Below, piece by piece: positions 1 to 9,072 of a stretch of 46,078 bases of DNA (position 1 is its first letter; every line of letters begins with the position of its first letter). The position numbers and the translations under genes were made by a program. The notes below the pieces were generated by a model that saw only the letters and a list, made by a program, of their open reading frames with translations, was not told the origin of the DNA and did not search any database. This DNA is from Syntrophomonadaceae bacterium (GTDB lineage Bacteria; Bacillota; Syntrophomonadia; Syntrophomonadales; Syntrophomonadaceae). The stretch covers positions 1 through 46,078 of the forward strand of contig JAAYJK010000008.1 in the NCBI GenBank assembly GCA_012522955.1. The letters are read 5' to 3'.

Positions 1-63
1 GAATTTTCCAATAGTTTTGGCCTTGGCCGCAGATTCAACAATTATTAAAGTATTACCCGCCAA
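1..63 (-). CDS. topA: DNA topoisomerase I, N-terminal fragment (cut by window edge)
   Basis: Reading leftward from a TTG codon at 63 gives 21 codons that run off the window edge. The peptide contains VESAAKAKTIGKF, which matches the conserved Toprim start of bacterial type IA topoisomerase I (usually VESPAKAKTI). An AGAGGTG ribosome binding site lies a few bases upstream of the TTG. It begins 32 bp after the dprA stop, and dprA-topA is a common Firmicute order. The enzyme relaxes negative supercoils. Only the start is visible, so nothing can be said about the catalytic tyrosine or the C-terminal zinc domains. Confidence 0.85.
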   Translation of the reverse strand, partial: MAGNTLIIVESAAKAKTIGKF

Positions 64-95
64 TATTTTCACCTCTCCGTGTCACAACCTTCTAA

Positions 96-1190
96 TTAAA
101 GCTTGACATAGTAATTACCCGGTAATGATTGTACTATACCTCTAAATTCAAGATTGAGCAGTAAGATACTCAGCTGACCAAAATCAAAACCGGTTATATC
201 TAACAATGTATCAAAATGGCATGGTTCCCAACTCATATTCTCCATTATCACTGATTCTTCTTTATCGAGCAAGAATAATTCTTCCTGTTTAATCTGCTTG
301 GGACCCGAAACCTGGACCAGATGAGCATATTCTTGTATAATATCTGAAATTTCAGTATACATGATGGCGCCCTGTTGGAGCAATTTATTAGTGCCTGCAC
401 TGGCAGGGCTGCTGATTGGACCTGGAACTGCAAATACATCTTTACCCTGCTCCAATGCAAAATCTGCCGTTATCAGAGCCCCGCTTTTCAGGCGCGCCTC
501 TACCACCACTACTCCCTGAGCCAAGCCCGAGATCAAACGGTTTCTCATAGGAAAATTTCGGGGTTCGGGATGAGTACCGGGAGGAAACTCGCTGATAATT
601 AAACATTCCCCGACCATCTGCTCATATAAGGCCTTATTTTCCCGGGGATAGATCACATCAATTCCATTACCGAGTACGCCTATGGTTAACCCCTGCCCTT
701 CCAGAGCCCCCAGATGGGCTTCCCGATCTATTCCTCGGGCCATACCGCTGACTACATTGACCTGATGCTGGGCCAAAGCCTGACCCAGATTCCTGGCCAC
801 ATGTTTTCCATAAGGGGTGGCAGCCCGGCACCCCACCACCGCCAGGGATAACTTATCCACCTCCCCCATGCGCCCTCGATAATAAAGGATGACCGGGGGA
901 TTGGATATATTTCTCAAGGCTTGGGGATAGCCATGCTCTTCAATAGCTGTAACCCCGATATCCCTTCTTTCCATTTGCTCCAAAAAAGGCAGGGGATCAA
1001 AGCGCTTTCTCAAAGCTATTATTTCATCCAGCATGGTAGCCGACAAAGAAAATTTGCGCAGCTGAGCTCGGTTTAACTGGAGAAACCCCTGGTAACTGCC
1101 AAATTCCTCCTTGATTTTAATTAAACTTCTATGGCCTAACCCTTTAACAGAATGGAGCAGGCACATAGCAGCTTTTTCCTCTCTTTCCAT
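96..1190 (-). CDS. dprA: DNA processing protein DprA (Smf)
   Basis: This is a 364-residue DprA, which loads RecA onto incoming single-stranded DNA during transformation. The Rossmann-like core shows SGMARGID at about 148-155, NFPMRNRLISGL at about 212-223 and KSGALITA at about 235-242, all DprA signatures. A helix-hairpin-helix-like N-terminus covers about residues 8-60 and a winged-helix-like tail covers about 305-364. The ATG at 1190 follows AGGAGG with good spacing. topA follows directly. No other competence genes are in the window, so a role in transformation is family knowledge rather than something shown here. Confidence 0.95.
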   Translation of the reverse strand: MEREEKAAMCLLHSVKGLGHRSLIKIKEEFGSYQGFLQLNRAQLRKFSLSATMLDEIIALRKRFDPLPFLEQMERRDIGVTAIEEHGYPQALRNISNPPVILYYRGRMGEVDKLSLAVVGCRAATPYGKHVARNLGQALAQHQVNVVSGMARGIDREAHLGALEGQGLTIGVLGNGIDVIYPRENKALYEQMVGECLIISEFPPGTHPEPRNFPMRNRLISGLAQGVVVVEARLKSGALITADFALEQGKDVFAVPGPISSPASAGTNKLLQQGAIMYTEISDIIQEYAHLVQVSGPKQIKQEELFLLDKEESVIMENMSWEPCHFDTLLDITGFDFGQLSILLLNLEFRGIVQSLPGNYYVKL

Positions 1191-1361
1191 AATCCACCTC
1201 CTATTTACTTTTTTTGATGATATGTGAATTTATTTCAAAAAACAAGGTGTTTAAAAGGATAAAACACGAAAATGCTTATAAATTGCTATTTAAGAACAAC
1301 TACATAAGCCAGGCAAATAGCGGACAAAATAAAATGATTATATTATGAAAGGGGTGTTTTT

Positions 1362-1547
1362 TTGATAGCAGGACTAATGGATTATAAAAACTCGGCGGTA
1401 AAAAAGATGATGCAGCAGGATAAGATAGATCCGGGTGGTTTCAGCTTCATGGAACCCGGCTGGTGGGCTCTTCATGCCACAGCTATAACGGCTATTTGGG
1501 TAATAGCCGACCGAATGGCCCGCAGTTCATCTGAACGAGATGGCTAA
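1362..1547 (+). CDS. Small hydrophobic protein of unknown function (61 aa)
   Basis: A TTG at 1362 is preceded by a clear GAAAGGGGTG ribosome binding site and opens a 61-codon frame. The N-terminal half is polar with several lysines. Residues about 33-50 (GWWALHATAITAIWVIAD) form one probable membrane segment, and the tail is short and charged. It is the first gene of a two-gene plus-strand unit, 11 bp ahead of the next start, and it diverges from dprA. I do not recognise a family. The strong ribosome binding site and the tight pairing with the following gene are the main evidence that it is real. Confidence 0.6.
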   Translation: MIAGLMDYKNSAVKKMMQQDKIDPGGFSFMEPGWWALHATAITAIWVIADRMARSSSERDG

Positions 1548-1558
1548 GGGAGGATAAT

Positions 1559-1726
1559 ATGCTTATTCACAGTATCAAGCCTATCTCTTATCACCAAAAC
1601 CGAGTACAGATTCCTTTAAGAGCAGAAGACCTGCTGGATGAAAATGCATATGAGGAAGTCTGGCTGCCCTGGGGAGATAGTCCTGAAACCGATATCTACC
1701 GACTGCTGGAACAGAATAGACTCTAA
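1559..1726 (+). CDS. Small acidic protein of unknown function (55 aa)
   Basis: An ATG at 1559, preceded by AAGGGAGGATAAT, opens a 55-codon frame ending in TAA at 1724-1726. The protein starts MLIHSIKPISYHQNRVQIPL and has an acidic, Trp-containing middle (EEVWLPWGDSPETD), with no membrane segment. It follows the 61-aa gene by 11 bp and is followed within 4 bp by a strong hairpin, so the two form a compact operon. I recognise no family. The ribosome binding site, spacing and terminator-like stem together support a real gene despite its length. Confidence 0.6.
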   Translation: MLIHSIKPISYHQNRVQIPLRAEDLLDENAYEEVWLPWGDSPETDIYRLLEQNRL

Positions 1727-1729
1727 GTT

Positions 1730-1759
1730 GGGGCTGTGCCGAAATTCGGGCACAGCCCC
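1730..1759. terminator. Hairpin between convergent genes
   Basis: There is a perfect 11-bp stem GGGGCTGTGCC / GGCACAGCCCC with an 8-base loop. It sits 3 bp after the 55-aa gene and downstream of the convergent methyltransferase gene. It has no T-run on either side, so it may work as a bidirectional stem-only terminator. Confidence 0.6.
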
Positions 1760-1877
1760 CTGCTGTGTAGTCTAAAGTATAACGGGTGCGGGCCTTTAGG
1801 GGCCTGTGGTCGCCCACCCCGATCCCTATTTCCATGGTCTGGGCTTGTTGGAGGCTAGTGTTACTCAACCCAATTTA

Positions 1878-3293
1878 TTATTGATTCCCCAGCGCCCCAA
1901 CTCCCACCACCAGGCTTTGAATCTGGCTGTCACCAAATATGTCGTAGGCTTTTATGGCTATTCGGTAGCTATCCTGCAAGGGAACCTTTAACTTAATACT
2001 ATTCCGAAGGCTAGAGTCATAATGTTTTTTATCCCGTAAAACCTGGACCTGAGAATGAAATATTTTCCCATCATAATTTAAATCCACTTCCCAGAAATCG
2101 ATCAGACTGCTAAAGTCCACTTTTTCCTGCAAAGCCTGCAGATATTTGGCGTCTGGTTTATAGTCCTCAATCTCAAGTAAGATAAGAGCATATTCATGGT
2201 CATAAGGCTGAATGAGTGGAATTTTTATACGCAAAGATCCTGCAGGGGCCTGAGCAGAAATTGGCCCTACCTGCTCCACGGTAAATGAGCCCTGTCCTTG
2301 CTTAATTAAGCGGTTTATGGTGGTTTGGATTGCTATAGGACTCTTATCACAACTTATCCAGCAGCGTTCTAATTGCTGACTAATAGCCCCGGTAGTTCCT
2401 GAACCGGCATAAAAGTCGGCTACCAATGAGCCCGGATTGGATGCTGATAAGATAATTCTTCGTAGCAGAGCTTCTGGTTTTTGAGTGGGAAATTTAAGGT
2501 TTTCAGCGGCAGTGGGACTGAGTATTTTATTGATATCGGTCCACCAATCCTGCATCAAAGCTCCCTGGGAATGCAGCTGGTATTTGTTGCCCTTGACCTT
2601 GGTTAATCCTCTTTCCAGGGTAGCGGAAGAATAAGGACGATACTGGGGATTAAATATGTATTCATCACTATTGGCATACCATAAAATCAGGTCGTGTTTA
2701 CGATGAAAATGCCTTTTGGTACCACTACCTCCACCATAACACCAAACAATTTCATTGACAAATTGTTGAGGCGAGAATATTTCATCCAACAAAATTTTAA
2801 CATAGTGACTGACATGCCAATCCAGATGGACCAGCAAACTGCCCTGAGCTGACAACAGCTCTTTCATCAGGCATAAGCGAGGATAAAGGTGATCCAAATA
2901 TTGCTCTATATCCCCAAATCCCGGATCAACGAAAACCGGTCGACTTATGGATTCCCAGGGCTTATCCTCAGCAGATCTAATCTTCACTCGGGAATGGTAG
3001 GCATTGGAGCTAAGATAAGGGGGGTCTATGTATATAAGATCAAAAGCAGCCCGGTAACCACTATGGAGCAAGAACTGCATCAATAAAAGGTTGTCACCCT
3101 GAAAGACGCGGCCTGAAGGCTTTACATCTTTAGGAGGCAACAACCGCGGGAGCAGCAAATCAAATATGGAATCGCTGTCCCATGCAGCTTGGGGGTGAAC
3201 CATTTCTATAATATGATGGTCAAAACCTTCATCACTAGCCGGAATATAGCCAGTTTTGCTATTCCAGGTCAGTTTAATACTATACTCACTCAA
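1878..3293 (-). CDS. Site-specific DNA methyltransferase, beta class (N6-adenine or N4-cytosine)
   Basis: This is a 471-residue amino-methyltransferase. The catalytic motif IV DPPY is at residues 90-93 and comes before the SAM-binding motif I, DFYAGSGTTG at about 293-302, preceded by FPTQKP at about 268-273. That order defines the beta class. The region between them probably holds target recognition, and about 110 residues after motif I form a C-terminal extension. A TTG start is chosen at 3293, after AAGGAG. No restriction endonuclease or specificity gene is adjacent, so it appears solitary. The target sequence and the N6 or N4 position cannot be read from the sequence. Confidence 0.85.
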   Translation of the reverse strand: MSEYSIKLTWNSKTGYIPASDEGFDHHIIEMVHPQAAWDSDSIFDLLLPRLLPPKDVKPSGRVFQGDNLLLMQFLLHSGYRAAFDLIYIDPPYLSSNAYHSRVKIRSAEDKPWESISRPVFVDPGFGDIEQYLDHLYPRLCLMKELLSAQGSLLVHLDWHVSHYVKILLDEIFSPQQFVNEIVWCYGGGSGTKRHFHRKHDLILWYANSDEYIFNPQYRPYSSATLERGLTKVKGNKYQLHSQGALMQDWWTDINKILSPTAAENLKFPTQKPEALLRRIILSASNPGSLVADFYAGSGTTGAISQQLERCWISCDKSPIAIQTTINRLIKQGQGSFTVEQVGPISAQAPAGSLRIKIPLIQPYDHEYALILLEIEDYKPDAKYLQALQEKVDFSSLIDFWEVDLNYDGKIFHSQVQVLRDKKHYDSSLRNSIKLKVPLQDSYRIAIKAYDIFGDSQIQSLVVGVGALGNQ

Positions 3294-3636
3294 GACCAGC
3301 TCTCCTTACTAATTTTCTTAGTCTAAGAGAAGTTTACCATAAAAGTGAATAAACTTGAGAATAAGAAAGCTAACTGTGGCCATTCAGCCTCCCTGAATTA
3401 GCATCACTGGTTCATCCTTGTGCCCGCAGCCCACCGTTGTTTTTAGCGGAACAGATAAATGTTTACTATACCCGGAATAGGAGCTATTGACTGGTTGCCA
3501 AGGCCCGTATGAGTTGGATCGCAAAACAAAGTGCGTTGGATAATACTACAACAATTACTGTAATGGGGCCAGGAAATTAAGAAATGGGCTGGAACCCGCC
3601 CAACCCATTTTGGCTCTTATATAAATCTCAATTCGC
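3294..3636. other. Intergenic stretch without a recognisable gene
   Basis: This gap of about 340 bp separates the methyltransferase start from the 45-aa gene stop. I see no frame with a ribosome binding site. It holds the terminator hairpin at 3582-3610 and presumably the methyltransferase promoter, but I see no convincing -35/-10 pair. Confidence 0.5.
3582..3610 (-). terminator. Terminator of the spoIIGA-sigE-sigG region
   Basis: The arms AAATGGG and CCCATTT enclose a second short stem (TGG/CCA) with one mismatch between them. On the minus strand the stem is followed by a moderately T-rich stretch. It lies about 25 bp after the 45-aa gene that follows sigG. Confidence 0.55.
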
Positions 3637-3774
3637 TTATCTATATTCCAACTGGATCTTCACCAGGTTGTCAGGGGTAAAAGCCCGTTCTGAAGCGTAA
3701 TAATGATTGGTAATTGGAATTAGCAGTGTGAATATTATAGCTGCCAGGGTTACCAGCAGCAGATTCCTTCCCAT
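3637..3774 (-). CDS. 45-aa putative membrane peptide behind sigG
   Basis: An ATG at 3774 follows a strong GGGAGG ribosome binding site and opens 45 codons ending in TAA at 3637-3639. The N-terminus is one hydrophobic stretch (about residues 4-21, LLLVTLAAIIFTLLIPIT), either an anchor or an uncleaved signal, followed by a short polar tail ending KIQLEYR. It starts 15 bp after the sigG stop and ends just before a terminator, so it should be made with sigma G, in the forespore. I recognise no family, and any sporulation role is inferred only from position. Confidence 0.6.
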   Translation of the reverse strand: MGRNLLLVTLAAIIFTLLIPITNHYYASERAFTPDNLVKIQLEYR

Positions 3775-3789
3775 CTATTTCCTCCCTTT

Positions 3790-4563
3790 CTAGATATGTT
3801 TTTTCAACTGCTTTAAAGCGGCCTTTTCCAATCTGGAAACCTGGGCTTGGGATATACCTATCTCCTCCGCTACCTCCATCTGGGTTTTTCCCGAGAAAAA
3901 TCGCAAGTTGACAATGTGCTTTTCTCGGTCGTTTAGTTTCTTCATCGCTTCTTTGATGGCTATCTCTTCCAGCCACTGCTCATCGGTATTCTTGTCATCG
4001 CTAATCTGATCCATGACCAGGATGGGATCTCCCCCATCGTTGTATATAGGCTCAAATAGGGACACCGGCTCTTGTATGGCGTCCAAGGCAAATACCACTT
4101 CCTCTCGGGGCAGTTCCAATTCCTTAGCGATTTGGTTTATGGAAGGTTCAGACTCATTGGTATTAACCAGTTTTTCCCGAGCCTGCAAGGCTTTATAAGC
4201 TATATCCCGCAAGGAGCGAGACACTCGAACCGCATTATTATCCCTTAAATACCTTCTGATTTCCCCGATAACCATTGGCACTGCATAAGTAGAAAATCTT
4301 ACATTCTGACCCAGATCAAAATTATCTATGGCTTTGATCAAACCAATACATCCCACCTGAAACAAATCATCCACATATTCGCCTCGGTTACTAAAGCGTT
4401 GGATCACACTTAATACAAGTCTTAAATTGCCCTGAATCAAAGTCTCCCTGGCTACATTATCACCCCTTTGCATCTGCGCAAATAATATTCTCATCTTTTC
4501 ATTCTTAAGTACTGGAAGTTTGGAAGTATTAACTCCACAAATCTCGACCTTGTTTGTCAACAC
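3790..4563 (-). CDS. sigG: RNA polymerase sporulation-specific sigma factor G
   Basis: This 257-residue late-forespore sigma factor is about as long as the Bacillus protein (260). The N-terminus, KVEICGVNTSKLPVLKN, is nearly identical to known SigG. Region 2 contains GEYVDDLFQVGCIGL and FSTYAVPMVIGEIRRYLRDN. Region 4 ends with KTQMEVAEEIGISQAQVSRLE. The GTG at 4563 is chosen because it follows AGGGGAT and gives the family N-terminus. It lies about 300 bp after sigE with its own upstream region, consistent with separate forespore transcription. In the family it drives forespore genes after engulfment. Confidence 0.97.
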   Translation of the reverse strand: MLTNKVEICGVNTSKLPVLKNEKMRILFAQMQRGDNVARETLIQGNLRLVLSVIQRFSNRGEYVDDLFQVGCIGLIKAIDNFDLGQNVRFSTYAVPMVIGEIRRYLRDNNAVRVSRSLRDIAYKALQAREKLVNTNESEPSINQIAKELELPREEVVFALDAIQEPVSLFEPIYNDGGDPILVMDQISDDKNTDEQWLEEIAIKEAMKKLNDREKHIVNLRFFSGKTQMEVAEEIGISQAQVSRLEKAALKQLKKHI

Positions 4564-4867
4564 CTAACACATCCCCTGCCAAGTTTAATCTTCAAGGGTA
4601 CTACTTCTTCTAAATTGCTTTTGGATTAACAAAAAGGTTTTTATTAATTATTTACGCTTATACCAGAAATTATTCAGAACTTAGAATATCTAAGTTGTTT
4701 ATGCTGAATATCATAAGCCTGTTAAAGAGAGAGAGGCACGTTTTTAAGACTGATAGATGGAAATGTCATGTATCCATGGTATTTCATGGAACCTAGAGCA
4801 AACCGGCTTACTATAAAGCACTGCCTGCTACCAACTTTGACCCTCCGGCTGAAATTAGAGCTTGGGT
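4564..4867. other. sigE-sigG intergenic region
   Basis: This gap of about 300 bp has no gene that I can support. It contains a candidate forespore promoter (4647-4676) and a short palindrome, CTTAGATATTCTAAG, at about 4680-4694. A separate promoter for sigG fits its later, forespore-only expression in the family. Confidence 0.5.
4647..4676 (-). promoter_or_regulatory. Candidate sigma F/sigma G promoter of sigG
   Basis: On the minus strand TGAATA is followed after 15 bases by GTAAATAAT, about 84 bp before the sigG start. TGAATA matches the classic forespore -35. The -10 fits GGnnAnAWT except for one G, and it fits CATACTA poorly. Judged by eye only. Confidence 0.35.
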
Positions 4868-5590
4868 CTACTCAATTTTCTTAATCTCCCGCTGCAAGCG
4901 CTTTAGAATGCGCTTTTCCAGTCGGGATATGTAGGATTGAGAAATACCTAGAATATCCGCTACTTCTTTTTGAGTTTTCTCCCCCCCACCCATTAAGCCA
5001 AATCGTAGTTGAATAATGGTTTTTTCTCGGTTGCTGAGTTTATGCATGGCTTGCCATAATAGACTTTTTTCCACTTCTCCTTCAATTTTTTTATATATCA
5101 TGTCGCTTTCAGTGCCTAATACATCGGAAAGCAAAAGTTCGTTGCCATCCCAATCAACGTTTAACGGTTCATCCAGGGAAATATCCCCCCGATTCTTCAA
5201 GTTGCGGCGCAGGTACATCAGTATTTCATTCTCAATACACCGGGAGGCGTAAGTTGCCAATTTGATGTTTTTGCTGGGTTCGAAGGTATTAACTGCTTTT
5301 ATTAGACCAATTGTTCCTATGGACACCAGGTCTTCAATGTTAATTCCAGTATTTTCAAATTTTTTGGCTATATAGACCACTAATCGCAGATTATGCTCGA
5401 TCAGGGTTGATTTAACCGTCATTTCCCCCTGCCCCAAACGGTAAATTAAATCCATTTCCTGTCGTTCCCCCAGGGGAGGGGGGAGTACTTCGGTAGATCC
5501 GATATAGTAAATAGCTTTGCTTAACTTAAGAGCCACCAGTATTTTTATTATTCCCAGCCTAACCCGACTAATATTGATCTTCCATCCCAT
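4868..5590 (-). CDS. sigE: RNA polymerase sporulation-specific sigma factor E (pro-sigma E)
   Basis: This is the 240-residue early mother-cell sigma factor precursor (Bacillus 239). Residues about 1-27 form the basic and hydrophobic pro-sequence that holds it inactive at the membrane. The conserved YYIG...EVLPPPL segment at about 28-40 marks the processing region. Region 2 includes [12 protein letters not shown] and region 4 ends in [21 protein letters not shown]. The ATG at 5590 follows AGGAGG. It starts 12 bp after spoIIGA, the gene for its processing protease, so precursor and protease are co-transcribed. Confidence 0.97.
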   Translation of the reverse strand: MGWKINISRVRLGIIKILVALKLSKAIYYIGSTEVLPPPLGERQEMDLIYRLGQGEMTVKSTLIEHNLRLVVYIAKKFENTGINIEDLVSIGTIGLIKAVNTFEPSKNIKLATYASRCIENEILMYLRRNLKNRGDISLDEPLNVDWDGNELLLSDVLGTESDMIYKKIEGEVEKSLLWQAMHKLSNREKTIIQLRFGLMGGGEKTQKEVADILGISQSYISRLEKRILKRLQREIKKIE

Positions 5591-5602
5591 AGCTATCTCC
5601 TC

Positions 5603-6478
5603 CTATCCACCCTCAACTATCTCTGCCGGAATCAACATTTGATAATGGTTATGGGTACTCAATTTCCCCTTATATATTCCAACCACCATATTCTTATAAC
5701 TGGGATAATTTTGACCCCATTCCACCTTTACTTCATCAGCTCTGATACCCACTAGCATCCCATGCTCTTTCCCAATAGAAGTAAAGGGTATGAGCCTCAA
5801 ACGGCGGGACCAGCTGGATTCGATCAAATCATCCAGCAGCTGACTTGCATCATGATTACCCTTAATTGCGTCCCTTACGTCGGCCGGCAAACAGTCCTTT
5901 ATAAAATCATATTCGGCTACGATAACCGGCCTGTTAGTAAGGGGATCCCGAAGATTGTTACCGGTATCGAGGAAACCTTGACCTCTACATCTTTTTTGCT
6001 CGAAGGTCATTTCAACTTTAAATCTGAGCAGACCAGGTATAATCCGCTGGCTGAACCATTTAACACCAAATATGCCAATCAGCAAAGCAGATATAATACC
6101 GGCTACCAGCCATAAATAATGGGAGCTAAGATTGTGACCCTTCATCATATATGAACAAGCTATGGAAGCTCCAGCCACCGTGAAGTTAATGGCATAAAAG
6201 AAAACAAAGGCTCTTTTAAAAACTTCCCAACTGCCAAGGGGCAAAGCTATCAATAGCATTAAGCATGAAAACAGTATTTTGGCGGGAAAAGTGTAGAAGA
6301 CATATAAGGACGGCAAGAGGAATCCAACTGCATATATTCCGCCTACAAAGGCTGCTACTCCTATCCTGCTTAATACCGGAGTTATTCGGACCATCCGGGC
6401 GGTAGCCCAGAGGATGATAAAATCCATAATAAAGTTGATCAGCAGCGTCAAATCAGCGTAAACTTCAGGCCTATCCAC
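5603..6478 (-). CDS. spoIIGA: Sporulation sigma-E factor processing peptidase SpoIIGA
   Basis: This 291-residue membrane aspartic protease cleaves pro-sigma E after septation. The N-terminal half (about residues 8-140) has around five hydrophobic membrane segments. The cytoplasmic half carries the catalytic FLDTGNNLRDPL motif, with Asp171 as the likely active-site residue. A GTG at 6478 is used, with a GGTG-type ribosome binding site just upstream. It is the first gene of the spoIIGA-sigE unit and lies downstream of ftsZ, after a terminator. In the family the protease is activated by a forespore signal (SpoIIR), which is not encoded here. Confidence 0.95.
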   Translation of the reverse strand: MDRPEVYADLTLLINFIMDFIILWATARMVRITPVLSRIGVAAFVGGIYAVGFLLPSLYVFYTFPAKILFSCLMLLIALPLGSWEVFKRAFVFFYAINFTVAGASIACSYMMKGHNLSSHYLWLVAGIISALLIGIFGVKWFSQRIIPGLLRFKVEMTFEQKRCRGQGFLDTGNNLRDPLTNRPVIVAEYDFIKDCLPADVRDAIKGNHDASQLLDDLIESSWSRRLRLIPFTSIGKEHGMLVGIRADEVKVEWGQNYPSYKNMVVGIYKGKLSTHNHYQMLIPAEIVEGG

Positions 6479-6594
6479 TTAATCACCATCTCATCCTATA
6501 ATTATCCACACCCTCTGCTGCAGTTATACCACGGTCCTTGCTTACTCACATCAGTAAATACTTATTCTCCTTCTGTCCCCGGCATGTATTCCAA

Positions 6595-6603
6595 ATTATA
6601 CCA
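6595..6603 (-). promoter_or_regulatory. Candidate extended -10 promoter of spoIIGA-sigE
   Basis: On the minus strand TGGTATAAT, a perfect -10 with the TGn extension, lies about 115 bp before spoIIGA. I see no good -35 at 17 or 22 bp and no exact Spo0A box (TGTCGAA), although in Bacillus this operon uses a Spo0A-dependent sigma A promoter. Confidence 0.45.
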
Positions 6604-6666
6604 AAGGATTGGCTTGTTTTTTGTATTTTTATCTGTATGATCAAGGCTTTAATACCCTATAAAATA

Positions 6667-6697
6667 GGAAAAACCGGGAATACTAGGATCCCCGGTT
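6667..6697 (-). terminator. Rho-independent terminator after ftsZ
   Basis: On the minus strand the stem AACCGGG / CCCGGTT closes a 12-base loop and runs into TTTTTCC. It lies about 60 bp past the ftsZ stop and ends the dcw transcription unit before spoIIGA. Confidence 0.8.
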
Positions 6698-6758
6698 AGG
6701 TCTGCTTAATCAAATATGAATAATTGGCCCTGCTGTTGTTATTTATCGCCTACATGGC

Positions 6759-7826
6759 CTATCTGTTTTTCCTCAAAAATGGAGGGATTTCCAAATCAGC
6801 TCTATCCAAAAAAGATGGGGGTGGTTCTATAACCCGGCCTTGGCTATTATCAGCTGCTATAGATGGCTTTACGGTATCAAAACCGGTAGCTATTACGGTG
6901 ACTCGAACCCCATCATCCAAGTTTTCGTCGATATTGGCTCCGAAAATTATATTGGCTTCCGAATCGGCTGCCTGATGTATTATTTCAGCTGCTTCATTAA
7001 TTTCAAACAGGGTCAAATCACTGCCGCCGCTAATATTGAATAATACTCCTTTGGCTCCCTCAATAGATGTTTCCAAGAGTGGACTGGAAATAGCCAAGCG
7101 GGCAGCCTCCGCAGCCCGGTTTTCGCCCTGGGCCTGACCTATTCCCATTAAAGCCGATCCTGTATTCTGCATAACCGTCTGTACATCGGCAAAATCACAA
7201 TTAATAACCCCGGGTACGGCAATCAAATCCGATATTCCCTGCACACCTTGCCTAAGAATATCATCAGCTATCTTAAAGGCATCATTAAAGGCAGTATTTT
7301 TATCTACTACCTGCAACAAGCGATCGTTAGGAATGGTTATCAAACTGTCTACTTCAGCTCTGAGACTGTTAATGCCATTCTCAGCCTGGGTATTCCTCTT
7401 TCGGCCTTCAAAAGTAAAGGGTTTGGTCACTACTCCTACCGTGAGTGCTCCGATCTGCCTGGCTATTCTAGCCACTATAGGTGCTCCTCCGGTTCCAGTT
7501 CCTCCGCCCATACCAGCGGTAACAAAAACCATATCTGCTCCCTGCAGGGATGATTTTATTTCATCAGAATTTTCTTCGGCCGCTTTCATACCTATTTCAG
7601 GATCGGCACCCGCGCCCAGTCCTTTAGTTAGTTTACTTCCTACCTGTATTTTTTTCTCCGCCCGGGATAAATAGAGCGCCTGAGCATCGGTGTTGACGGC
7701 AATAAATTCAACTCCCTTTAAGCCGGCATCGATCATGCGGTTAATGGCGTTGTTGCCACCCCCCCCAATACCGATAACCTTGATGTTGGCAAACTGCTGT
7801 ATATCTACATCAAAATCTAATGGCAT
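6759..7826 (-). CDS. ftsZ: Cell division protein FtsZ
   Basis: This 355-residue tubulin-like GTPase polymerises into the division ring. It shows [13 protein letters not shown] at about 19-31, the tubulin signature [10 protein letters not shown] at about 105-114, and the C-terminal peptide IPPFLRKNR that binds FtsA and SepF-type partners. The ATG at 7826 is chosen because it follows AGAGGAGG at good spacing and gives the usual N-terminus; a longer in-frame start 9 codons upstream lacks these features. It starts 19 bp after ftsA. The linker before the C-terminal peptide is short, about 25 residues. Confidence 0.97.
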   Translation of the reverse strand: MPLDFDVDIQQFANIKVIGIGGGGNNAINRMIDAGLKGVEFIAVNTDAQALYLSRAEKKIQVGSKLTKGLGAGADPEIGMKAAEENSDEIKSSLQGADMVFVTAGMGGGTGTGGAPIVARIARQIGALTVGVVTKPFTFEGRKRNTQAENGINSLRAEVDSLITIPNDRLLQVVDKNTAFNDAFKIADDILRQGVQGISDLIAVPGVINCDFADVQTVMQNTGSALMGIGQAQGENRAAEAARLAISSPLLETSIEGAKGVLFNISGGSDLTLFEINEAAEIIHQAADSEANIIFGANIDENLDDGVRVTVIATGFDTVKPSIAADNSQGRVIEPPPSFLDRADLEIPPFLRKNR

Positions 7827-7845
7827 TAAAATACCTCCTCTAAAT

Positions 7846-9072
7846 TTAAGCAAAAAACTCTTTTAGCCAATAATTAATTTTATTAAACAGGCCATTAACG
7901 CGCTGTTTATTATCGTAACTTATCTCCAGATTGCTGCCAGCATAGATTAGGCCTCCAATAACGGTAGCATATTCAGGTCGATTGATATCAGATTGCACAC
8001 CACGAAGATTCTCGGGTATGCCCAGTCTAACTGTTATATCCAGGTTTTTCTCCATTATGTCATCTATACCCGTTAATTGAGCTCCCCCTCCGGTAAGCAC
8101 AATTCCACCGGGCATTTGCTCCAAACATCCAAAATGTTTTAGCTCAGTATATATCATCTCCATCAATTCTACCACCCGAGCATTGATGATGTCAGCAATA
8201 ACTTGCTGAGATACTTCTCTGACCTCTTTGCCCCGCAGATTCTGCACCTTTATAATATTCTCTTCAGAAGCCTGATCTGGTCCTGCTACCCCATCTTCTT
8301 CCTTAATCTTCACTGCATGTTCCAGAGAAGTTTTTAACACTATAGCTAAATCTCGAGTGATATAATCCCCACCTACCGGTAAAACCGAGGCATGTAACAG
8401 ATTTCCACCTTCAAAATAAGCAATATCAGTGGTGCCTCCCCCGATATCAATCAACACTACTCCCATTTCTTTTTCTGCCGGCAACAATACTGCTTCGGCT
8501 GCAAGAATGGGATTATAAACCAGTCTTTCTATCTGCAAATCAATTTTCCCGGTACAGCGATACATGTTTTGTATGGCTGCAGTAGCGGCAATAACAATGG
8601 TCACTTCGGTTTCCAGTCGGCTTCCTACCATACCTATCGGGTCCTTGACCCCGTCATATCCATCGACCACGTATTGTCTTTCAATGGTCTGTACCACACA
8701 TCGATCCATGGGTAAAGCTACATTTCGTGCCGACTGAAGTACTCGCGATTTATCTTCTGAACTTATTTCGTAATTGGGATTACCTACTGCTACTACGGCC
8801 CGATTATTAAGGGTACTGATGCTACTGCCGGAATAACCTAGCAAAGCGCTGTCTATTTCTTTCCCGGCTAATCTTTCTAATTTATGCAAGCACTCATCTA
8901 TCACCTTGGCTGCAGTATCTATATCAATAATATTGCCTTTTCTTAAGCCCTGACTGTCTTCTGTTGTTATCCCCAGTATATGAATATCCTCACCGTAGTT
9001 GAGCTCGGCTATGGCAGCTTTAATTTTGCTGCTGCCAGCATCCAGGCAAACTACTATGTTTCGTTTTTTGAT
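7846..9072 (-). CDS. ftsA: Cell division protein FtsA, with a likely ATC start
   Basis: FtsA is an actin-like ATPase that tethers FtsZ to the membrane. The first ATG/GTG/TTG in frame is GTG at 8904, which would remove about 56 conserved residues. Codons upstream of it encode [15 protein letters not shown], the phosphate-1 loop of the actin fold, so translation must start earlier. Between the in-frame TAG and that motif the only codon near a ribosome binding site is ATC at 9072-9070, seven bases after AAGGGGTG. With it the protein is 408 residues, the normal length. Later motifs are [12 protein letters not shown] and [14 protein letters not shown]. It is followed by ftsZ. Confidence 0.88.
   Translation of the reverse strand: MKKRNIVVCLDAGSSKIKAAIAELNYGEDIHILGITTEDSQGLRKGNIIDIDTAAKVIDECLHKLERLAGKEIDSALLGYSGSSISTLNNRAVVAVGNPNYEISSEDKSRVLQSARNVALPMDRCVVQTIERQYVVDGYDGVKDPIGMVGSRLETEVTIVIAATAAIQNMYRCTGKIDLQIERLVYNPILAAEAVLLPAEKEMGVVLIDIGGGTTDIAYFEGGNLLHASVLPVGGDYITRDLAIVLKTSLEHAVKIKEEDGVAGPDQASEENIIKVQNLRGKEVREVSQQVIADIINARVVELMEMIYTELKHFGCLEQMPGGIVLTGGGAQLTGIDDIMEKNLDITVRLGIPENLRGVQSDINRPEYATVIGGLIYAGSNLEISYDNKQRVNGLFNKINYWLKEFFA

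Noticed and set aside
3480-3575. Possible decayed gene fragment with short frames in the methyltransferase-sigG gap
   Set aside because: No frame longer than about 25 codons and no recognisable family remnant.
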